A DNA stretch of 45,752 nt from JAUHXS01 sp965213575 (lineage in GTDB: Bacteria > Bacteroidota > Bacteroidia > Chitinophagales > JAUHXS01), in NCBI GenBank assembly GCA_965213575.1, contig CBDBZN010000039.1:1-45752 (forward strand), read 5' to 3'. The notes under the pieces are model-generated. The model was not told where the DNA came from. It saw only the letters and a program-made list of their open reading frames with translations, and made no database searches. Both the position numbers and the translations under genes were made by a program. Shown one piece after another: positions 36,571 to 43,368 of the stretch (position 1 is its first letter; every line of letters starts with the position of its first letter).

Positions 36571-37428
36571 CTATAATTTCATGAAAGTGATCAGCGTAAA
36601 ATATAGTATTAAGCTATAAGATGATAATTTACTCAAAAACATAGTCGCATCATAATTGGCATTATTTTCATCATTCCATACGCGAATTGCCCAAATAAAA
36701 AAGTAACCGATCACCGGCAGCAGAAAAAGCTGAAATACTACAAATTGAACTTGATTTAAATAAAAAAAGAACCCAATGTTAGCGATAACAAAACAAATAC
36801 CTGTAAAAATAAATGTCCCTTTAATACCCAATAATCGACTAAATGTCAAATCGTTACGTCTGGCATCTTCAGCGTGTTGATAGACCTGTGTGATAGGATA
36901 AGAGCCCAATAATAGAAGGCTTGTTAAAACTCCGGGGAATAAATATTGTAATTGAAAAAGTTCATTAAATGATAGGTCGTTAAATGCTAAAATGATGGCT
37001 AAGTAGCAATATACTCCTTGGAAAACAGCTACCGTTAATAAAGAAATGATCGGATATTTCTTTAATCTGATCTTATCATGGCTATATGCCTTTGATATTA
37101 ATCCATACATCAGCAACAAGATAGAAAAAGTTATATTGAAATATAATCCTAGTATAACTGCAAATAAATCAAGCAGGATAGAAACCAATAGTAATTCTTT
37201 CGTTACTTTTGGAGGATACTTTAATCCACCTATACTGTTTTCGTCTTTATCAAAATAACTGTTAAAAGCATTACTGGCAGGATATAAAAGTAGATGAAGA
37301 ATAATAAAAATTAATAGGTAATCAATCCAGCGAAAAGGAATAGATTGACTCGCTGCAAAGCAAAATATAGGCATTAAAAAAATAGAAAAAGGTATTCTTA
37401 AATGTAGAATCGTTGATTTTGAGATCAT
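36571..37428 (-). CDS. UbiA-family prenyltransferase
   Basis: A 285-aa membrane protein from ATG 37428 (MISKSTILHLRIPFSIFLMP); an ATG at 37467 would add 13 residues and overlap the divergent PKS gene, so I prefer the shorter form. About 8 membrane helices. The first Asp-rich motif is SNAFNSYFDKDEN near 52-64 and the second is PITQVYQHAEDARRNDLTFS near 190. UbiA enzymes transfer prenyl groups to aromatic acceptors. Placement between an FAD oxidoreductase and a type III PKS suggests that the acceptor is the PKS product. The first motif is a variant of the usual NDxxDxxxD (Asn56, Asp60, Asp62). Confidence 0.87.
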   Translation of the reverse strand: MISKSTILHLRIPFSIFLMPIFCFAASQSIPFRWIDYLLIFIILHLLLYPASNAFNSYFDKDENSIGGLKYPPKVTKELLLVSILLDLFAVILGLYFNITFSILLLMYGLISKAYSHDKIRLKKYPIISLLTVAVFQGVYCYLAIILAFNDLSFNELFQLQYLFPGVLTSLLLLGSYPITQVYQHAEDARRNDLTFSRLLGIKGTFIFTGICFVIANIGFFFYLNQVQFVVFQLFLLPVIGYFFIWAIRVWNDENNANYDATMFLSKLSSYSLILYFTLITFMKL

Positions 37429-37454
37429 AATAAATAAAGATAGAATTATTTTAA

Positions 37455-38561
37455 ATGGACACCTCATATATTACTAAAATAGGTACTGCTAATCCGGCAC
37501 ATAAAATTGACCAGCGAGATGTCTTACGTTTTATGCAAAATAATTTAGGGTTAAATGAGCGAGAAACTAGAAAATTAAATATTATATATGGTGCATCAGC
37601 TATTGATTACCGATATAGTGTTATTAAGGATTACGGAACAGAAAAGAATGATTTTGATTTCTTTCCTTCAGGTGAAGCGTTAGAGCCATTTCCAACCATT
37701 GAACAAAGAATGGGATTATTCGAAAAATTTGCTCTGGATCTGTCTGCGGAAGCAGTTAATAATTGTATAACGCAGGATCAAATACCAAACATTACTCATT
37801 TAATCACTGTTAGTTGCACGGGTATGTATGCGCCGGGATTAGATATTCAATTAGTAGAAAAATTGAATTTAAATACTGATGTTGAGAGAACTTGTATCAA
37901 CTTTATGGGTTGCTATGCTGCCTTTAATGCACTTAAATTAGCAGATAAAATATGCAGATTAGAGAAGAAAGCAAAAGTATTGATCGTAGATATAGAGTTA
38001 TGTACTCTTCACTTCCAAAAAAAACATATGGATGACCATTACATTGCCAATGCCATTTTTGGTGATGGAGCAGCTGCTGTATTAGTAGAGCCGAAACCTA
38101 ATGAAGCTGATTGCAGTATTGGTTTAAATTATTTCTTCAGCGATTTAATACTAGAAGGCAAAACGGATATGGCTTGGTACATCAGAGACTTTGGTTTTGA
38201 AATGAAACTTTCTACTTATGTACCTAAGCTTCTTAAAAGCGATCTCCGCCCTGCAATTAATAAATTGTTTGAAAGAGCTGAGATAGAATCCCAAGAAATC
38301 ACACAATATGCGGTACATCCGGGAGGAAAACGTATTTTAGAAGCGGTTGCTGCCAGCTTTGAGATAGACAAAAGTGAACTGCATAATTCTTATGAAGTTT
38401 TAAAAGATTATGGCAATATGTCTTCTGTAACTATATTGTTTGTGTTAAAAAGATTAATGGAACAGCTTACTGTTGCCAATCATGGAGAAAGCATCTTAGC
38501 TATTGGCTTAGGGCCGGGAATCACATTAGAATCCGGAATATTTAGCGTGCATCATGTTTAA
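37455..38561 (+). CDS. Type III polyketide synthase (chalcone/stilbene synthase family)
   Basis: A 368-aa homodimer-type condensing enzyme. The catalytic triad is intact: Cys153 in NFMGCYAAFNAL, His288 in YAVHPGGKRILEA and Asn321 in KDYGNMSSVTILF. CTGMYAPGLDIQL (121-133) and the GLGPG loop (351-355) are also family marks. It extends an acyl starter with malonyl-CoA and cyclises it to a pyrone or resorcinol; the starter is unknown. Its start codon lies 26 bp from the divergent UbiA start, so promoters must overlap. It overlaps the methyltransferase gene by 8 bp, indicating coupled translation. Confidence 0.95.
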   Translation: MDTSYITKIGTANPAHKIDQRDVLRFMQNNLGLNERETRKLNIIYGASAIDYRYSVIKDYGTEKNDFDFFPSGEALEPFPTIEQRMGLFEKFALDLSAEAVNNCITQDQIPNITHLITVSCTGMYAPGLDIQLVEKLNLNTDVERTCINFMGCYAAFNALKLADKICRLEKKAKVLIVDIELCTLHFQKKHMDDHYIANAIFGDGAAAVLVEPKPNEADCSIGLNYFFSDLILEGKTDMAWYIRDFGFEMKLSTYVPKLLKSDLRPAINKLFERAEIESQEITQYAVHPGGKRILEAVAASFEIDKSELHNSYEVLKDYGNMSSVTILFVLKRLMEQLTVANHGESILAIGLGPGITLESGIFSVHHV

Positions 38562-39249
38562 AACACGTTCGACTCAAAAAGAACTGATGGATGATTTTAA
38601 CTTATCGGGAGGTGAGTTGACAAAGAATTTGGATGAAATCGCGATAATTAACAAATATTTAGGCGGACATTCGGTAACCATAAGCGGCCTAAAAAAACTT
38701 TTAAAAGATCAAAATTATACACATACTATAGTAGATATAGGATCCGGTGGTGGTGACGGGCTAAGAAATATCGCTCAATGGGGAAGGAAACATGGCTATA
38801 AATTTAATTTAATAGGCATAGATGCGAATCCATTTATGATCCAATATGCACGAGAAAGATCTGCTCATTTTCCGGAAATTACTTATCAACAACTGGAGGT
38901 TTTTTCTAATAAATTTGAACAACTCAATTTTGATATAGCAATTTGTAGTTTATTTTGCCATCATTTTACCAATAGCGAATTAGTCATACTTTTTAAAAAA
39001 ATAATTTTACGAGCTAAAATTGGGATGATTATTAATGATATTCATCGGCATCCGCTAGCTTATTACAGTATTAAATTATTAACCGGTTTATTTAATGGTT
39101 CTGCCTTGGTGCAGCATGATGCACCACTTTCTGTATTAAGGGCTTTTACAAAAAAAGATTTGCAAGACATGCTACAACATGTCGGAGTTAAATATTATGA
39201 GGTAACCTGGAAATGGGCTTTTCGTTGGCAGGTGGTGGTGAAAAAATAA
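38554..39249 (+). CDS. Class I SAM-dependent methyltransferase
   Basis: A 231-aa protein with the SAM motif VDIGSGGGDGLRNIAQWG (60-77), the acidic GIDANPFMIQYA near 92 and a post-motif FDIAICSLFCHHFTN. N-terminal RSTQKELMDDFNLSGGELTKNLDEI is typical of methyltransferases next to bacterial type III PKS genes. It probably methylates the polyketide hydroxyl or ring. Its start overlaps the PKS gene by 8 bp. Downstream is an interspersed repeat, then an unrelated secreted protein gene. Confidence 0.9.
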   Translation: MFKTRSTQKELMDDFNLSGGELTKNLDEIAIINKYLGGHSVTISGLKKLLKDQNYTHTIVDIGSGGGDGLRNIAQWGRKHGYKFNLIGIDANPFMIQYARERSAHFPEITYQQLEVFSNKFEQLNFDIAICSLFCHHFTNSELVILFKKIILRAKIGMIINDIHRHPLAYYSIKLLTGLFNGSALVQHDAPLSVLRAFTKKDLQDMLQHVGVKYYEVTWKWAFRWQVVVKK

Positions 39250-39310
39250 GTTTATAATTTACTGGATTAATTAAGCAATTAACATTTAAAACTAAATATT
39301 AAAAAATTTC

Positions 39311-39373
39311 CAGATCGTACCTCGTAATCTAAAATTGCAAATCCAACAGATGCTTCGACAAGCTCAGTATGAA
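39311..39373. repeat. Composite interspersed repeat, right copy
   Basis: ATCGTACCTCGTAATCTAAA (39314-39333) and GATGCTTCGACAAGCTCAG (39349-39367) match the inverted copy at 36455-36558. Together they border the PKS, methyltransferase and UbiA genes. Confidence 0.7.
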
Positions 39374-39421
39374 CTTTTCAAGCTACCTGACTGTTAAAAA
39401 GAACACAATTCAATCCATATT

Positions 39422-40441
39422 ATGAGAAAAACATTTACAATATTATTAGTTGTTGTTATTGCTTCAACTACTTTTGCTCAAGTGCCTCAAAAGGTGGTGG
39501 TAGAACATTTTACCAATACTCGTTGTAGTTTTTGCGCTAGTCGAAATCCTGGATTTTACACAAATATTAATAACTTCCCGGAGGTCATACATTTATCTAT
39601 TCACCCAAGTTCACCTTATTCAAATTGTCTTTTTAATATGCATAATGTAAGTGAGAATGACGGAAGGACTAATTATTATGGCGTGTATGGCGACGGTACA
39701 CCAAGACTCGTTATTCAAGGGAATGTAATATCCGGAGGGGCAGACTATAGTGATTCTACATTATTTACGGATGCGCTCGGACAAACCAGCCCTGCGAGCA
39801 TTAAGATAACTTCTAATATGATAGGAAATGATTCTGTTGCTATTATGGTAAATATAAAAACAGAAGCTACACACCCTCAAAACACTTTAAGTCTTTTCGC
39901 TGCGATAGCAGAAGATACGATAGATTACAGTGCACCGAATGGTGAAAAATTTCATTATGATGTTTTTAGGCAATCATTATTTAATGTTACCGGAAATAGT
40001 TTTGTACTGCCTGCTACAATTGGTGATTCTATATTATTCACAGCTACGGTTGCAATTAATAGTGAATGGAATCCAGATGCTTTAGAAGCTATTGTAATGG
40101 TGCAAGATTCAATCTCAAAGGAAGTTTTACAAGCTGAAAAATATGCTATCCCAATGATTGCTGATACTAGTGGTGGCGGTACAACAACGACATTTATACA
40201 AAATAAAAATAGTCATTCGATTACTATTTATCCCAATCCCGTTAAAAACGTACTTCATATTAATATGTTAGATATTGTAAATGCAACAGTCAATGTATAT
40301 AATATATTAGGAGAAGTAGTGATAACACCCACTACATTAGAAACTCATTTAGATGTGTCCGGTTTAAAAGCCGGAATATATTTTGTGCAGATTATTGATG
40401 AACAAAATAAATATTTTATTGAAAAGTTTACTAAAAGATAA
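39422..40441 (+). CDS. Omp28-like secreted protein with T9SS sorting domain
   Basis: A 339-aa protein. Signal peptide MRKTFTILLVVVIASTTFAQ. The mature N-terminus has KVVVEHFTNTRCSFCASRNP with a CxxC pair (Cys35, Cys38) and a later GDGTPRLVIQGN, the thioredoxin-like layout of the Omp28 family. A beta-sandwich follows, then a T9SS type A domain (SITIYPNPVKNVLHIN to the end). Such proteins are surface-attached with undefined roles. It converges with pcm, with a 1-bp gap between stops. Confidence 0.87.
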   Translation: MRKTFTILLVVVIASTTFAQVPQKVVVEHFTNTRCSFCASRNPGFYTNINNFPEVIHLSIHPSSPYSNCLFNMHNVSENDGRTNYYGVYGDGTPRLVIQGNVISGGADYSDSTLFTDALGQTSPASIKITSNMIGNDSVAIMVNIKTEATHPQNTLSLFAAIAEDTIDYSAPNGEKFHYDVFRQSLFNVTGNSFVLPATIGDSILFTATVAINSEWNPDALEAIVMVQDSISKEVLQAEKYAIPMIADTSGGGTTTTFIQNKNSHSITIYPNPVKNVLHINMLDIVNATVNVYNILGEVVITPTTLETHLDVSGLKAGIYFVQIIDEQNKYFIEKFTKR

Positions 40442-40442
40442 A

Positions 40443-41090
40443 TTACCAATTCTTTCCTTCTAGCATAGGTACAAATTGAAAAGCCCCATGGTCTTCTATT
40501 TCCGTTTCCGTTTCTGAGATTTTAATCACTTTTTTCATTCGTTGAGCTTTGCCCTCATTGACAGGAATAACTAGAATGCCGCCAACTTTTAACTGGTCAA
40601 GTAGCGGCTGAGGGATAAAAGGGGCGGCAGCGGTGACAATAGCTTTATCATAAGGAGCATATGATGGGAGGCCTAAATAACCATCTCCGAAGAAAAACTT
40701 GATATTTCTATAACCTGTTTTATCAATTGTTTTCTTTACTTTGTCATGCAACTTTTTTTGACGCTCAATAGTATATACTCTTGCTCCTAATTCTGCTAAA
40801 ACACACGCTTGATAGCCCGACCCTGTGCCGATTTCTAACACTTTCTCATTCCTGTTTATTTCTAAAAGTTCTGTTTGGCGGGCTACCGTATAAGGTTGAG
40901 AAATGGTTTGCCCTTCTCCAATTTGAAATGCTTGATCGGTATAAGCCGCTTCAATAAAAGCTTTGTCTAAAAAGAAGTGCCGGGGAACAGCTGCAAGGGC
41001 GCTTAATATTAATTCCGACTGAATGCCTTTTTCTCTTAATTCTTTTACTAAATTTTTTCGTAGTCCTTTGTGTCTAAAAGTATCAATCAT
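40443..41090 (-). CDS. pcm: Protein-L-isoaspartate O-methyltransferase
   Basis: A 215-aa repair enzyme that methylates L-isoaspartyl residues using SAM. Signatures: VPRHFFLDKAFIEAAYTDQA near 35-54, GEGQTISQPYTVARQTELL, the SAM motif VLEIGTGSGYQACVLAELGA near 84-103 and KAIVTAAAPFIPQPLLDQL near 153. Length is standard. The gene stands alone, facing the Omp28-like gene and diverging from the phosphohexomutase gene. Confidence 0.95.
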   Translation of the reverse strand: MIDTFRHKGLRKNLVKELREKGIQSELILSALAAVPRHFFLDKAFIEAAYTDQAFQIGEGQTISQPYTVARQTELLEINRNEKVLEIGTGSGYQACVLAELGARVYTIERQKKLHDKVKKTIDKTGYRNIKFFFGDGYLGLPSYAPYDKAIVTAAAPFIPQPLLDQLKVGGILVIPVNEGKAQRMKKVIKISETETEIEDHGAFQFVPMLEGKNW

Positions 41091-41220
41091 TTATAATAAG
41101 TTTTATATGATATTGCATTTGATCATTTATTCAGCTTTATCTTAGACAATAGAAAAATAGTAAGTATGAGAAAGAAGATAATAAATTTCAATACTAAATT
41201 TCCTAGCTGATAAAATATCT

Positions 41221-41228
41221 TAACTTTG
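41221..41228 (+). promoter_or_regulatory. Candidate -7 promoter element (TAACTTTG)
   Basis: Exact TAnnTTTG followed by C, 51 bp before the phosphohexomutase ATG. The -33 position has no clear TTG, so moderate support only. Confidence 0.45.
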
Positions 41229-41279
41229 CAGTATAAGAATAGTATGTAAAATTACTATTTGTTAAACAAAATATATACT

Positions 41280-42689
41280 ATGTCGATAATTAAATTTGGT
41301 ACAGATGGCTGGAGGGCAATTATTGCCGATACTTATACCGTAGCAAATCTTAAAAGAGTTACACAAGCAACAGCCGATTGGCTTACATCTAAAAAAGCCA
41401 AACCTAAAGTTGTGATCGGCTATGATTGCAGGTTTGGAGGACCGATGTTTCAAGAAGTAGTAGTAGAATTGCTTAATCAAAATGGCATTCAATGTGTGAT
41501 ATCCGATAAGTTCAGTTCTACTCCAATGGTGTCTTTAGCTACTAAATTGCTAAATGCGGATATTGGTATCGTAATTACTGCCAGTCATAATCCACCTTCT
41601 TATAATGGCTATAAATTAAAAGGTAATTATGGTGGGCCTTCTTTACCGGATGTCATTTCAGAGATTGAAAATTTAATACCGAAAACAGTGGATGCAGTTA
41701 AAGATATTAAAATTGATGGAGAAGAATTGATTGAATACAGAGATTTAGAACAACTATATTATGATCATGCATTAGCGAAGTTTGATTTGCATAAAATTGC
41801 TTCCAGTGATATTGGCGTAGCTTATGATGCTATGTATGGGGCCGGTCAAAGTATTGCTAAGAGGTTGTTTAATGACAAGTCTACTTTTCTACATGCCACA
41901 TACAATCCATCTTTTATGGGACAAGCCCCGGAGCCACTTCATAAGAATTTAACAGAATTATCAGAATTAATCAAAAATGATGATCAGTTATCATTTGGTT
42001 TTGCAACAGATGGTGATGCTGATAGAATAGGCGTGTATGATGAAAATGGCCGGTTTATTGATTCTCACCATGTGATTTTATTGTTGGCCTATTACCTACA
42101 TAAATTTAAAGGTATGACAGGTAAAGTAGTAATTTCCTTCTCCTGTTCTAACAAGATTAAGAAGTTATGCGAAAAGTTCGATTTGCCTTACGAAATTACA
42201 AAGATTGGCTTTAAATACATTTGCGGGCATATGGTTGAGGAAGATGTGTTAATTGGTGGAGAAGAATCCGGCGGAATAGCAGTGAAAGGCCATATACCTG
42301 AAAGAGATGGGATATGGAATGCCTTATTGTTGATGGAATTTATGGCAGAAACCGGTAAAACTATTAGTGAATTGATTAACGAAATATATGATATAGTCGG
42401 GCCTTTCTCTTTTGAACGAAATGACCTTCATATAGAAGAAGCCCTTAAGCAAAAAATAATAGCTGATTGCAAAAATGGGGTATATCATTCATTCGGTAAT
42501 TTCAAAGTAAAGAGAACCGAGCAAACAGACGGCTATAAATTTTTCTTTGAAGATGAAAGTTGGGTAATGATCCGTCCTTCAGGCACTGAGCCGGTTCTTA
42601 GAGTATATGCAGAAGCGGAAACAAAAGAAAAGGTAGCGCAAATTTTAGAAGCTGCTAAACAGGTATTGTTGGAGAAAGAAGTTGTGTGA
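41280..42689 (+). CDS. Phosphoglucomutase/phosphomannomutase family protein
   Basis: A 469-aa alpha-D-phosphohexomutase counted from ATG 41280 (MSIIKFGTDGWRAI); a TTG at 41259 would add seven residues not expected in the family. Phosphoserine loop TASHNPPSYNGYKLKG with Ser102; metal loop ATDGDADRIGVYD near 250; sugar loop GGEESGGIAVKG near 325; phosphate-binding RPSGTEPVLRVY near 438. It interconverts 1- and 6-phosphohexoses; Glc, Man or GlcN specificity cannot be told. It ends 20 bp before the trmH stop on the other strand. Confidence 0.95.
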   Translation: MSIIKFGTDGWRAIIADTYTVANLKRVTQATADWLTSKKAKPKVVIGYDCRFGGPMFQEVVVELLNQNGIQCVISDKFSSTPMVSLATKLLNADIGIVITASHNPPSYNGYKLKGNYGGPSLPDVISEIENLIPKTVDAVKDIKIDGEELIEYRDLEQLYYDHALAKFDLHKIASSDIGVAYDAMYGAGQSIAKRLFNDKSTFLHATYNPSFMGQAPEPLHKNLTELSELIKNDDQLSFGFATDGDADRIGVYDENGRFIDSHHVILLLAYYLHKFKGMTGKVVISFSCSNKIKKLCEKFDLPYEITKIGFKYICGHMVEEDVLIGGEESGGIAVKGHIPERDGIWNALLLMEFMAETGKTISELINEIYDIVGPFSFERNDLHIEEALKQKIIADCKNGVYHSFGNFKVKRTEQTDGYKFFFEDESWVMIRPSGTEPVLRVYAEAETKEKVAQILEAAKQVLLEKEVV

Positions 42690-42709
42690 GATGTTCTGTT
42701 TAAATTATC

Positions 42710-43293
42710 TCATCGCTCACTCCAATCTTCTACTAAAGCTTTAATTTCGGAAGGAGAGAGGGCAGATTGATCAAACTTGCCCATCGCAGATCGTTGCCGA
42801 AAGGCTTCATAAAGTGATACAGCACAAGCTACTGAAATATTTAAGCTTTGTATCATGCCTACTTGCGGAATAATGAAATTTTCATCACAGTAATTTAACA
42901 TCTCTTCTGAAATGCCATCTTTTTCATTGCCAAACACTAAGGCTACAGAATCGTTTAAGTCTAATTCATACAAACTCTTAGATTCGCCTTGTAAATAGGT
43001 ACCCAAGGTTCTGGTATATTTACTTTTAACTACTTCCATGCATGTCTTAACATCATCATAAAAATGTAGGTCCAGCCATTTTTTTTGCACTGGCTGAGCT
43101 TCTTTTTCCAAGCTTTTCTTTTTCTAGAATGCGATTAGTAATTATGTATACTTCTTTTACACCGGTTGCATCACAACTTCTCAACACAGCTGAAATATTA
43201 TGAGGATCATCTACATTTTCTAAAACAACAGTTAAGTCAAGTTGTTTTTTTTTCTATCACGGCATAAATTTTCTTTGCTCTTTCAGGTGTCAC
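42710..43293 (-). pseudogene. trmH: TrmH-like tRNA 2'-O-methyltransferase, two frameshifts
   Basis: Three frames on the minus strand together give one SpoU/TrmH protein: a GTG start at 43293 (TPERAKKIYAVIEKK), then QLDLTVVLENVDDPHNISAV / LRSCDATGVKEVYIITNR, then WLDLHFYDDVKTCMEVV to LVFGNEKDGISEEMLN and PQVGMIQSLNISVACAVSLY. The breaks fall in homopolymers: nine T at 43245-43253 and eight T at 43079-43086; removing one base from each restores a ~193-aa protein. The last frame alone is open for 133 codons (43111-42710). TrmH methylates Gm18 of tRNA. Homopolymer length error is the simplest reason; true decay is possible. Confidence 0.85.
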
Positions 43294-43368
43294 AATTAAA
43301 GATTGAGGTTAAAAATGTATAACTTCGAGGTGGATAAATTACTTTAAAAGTAGAAAAATACTTTCATT

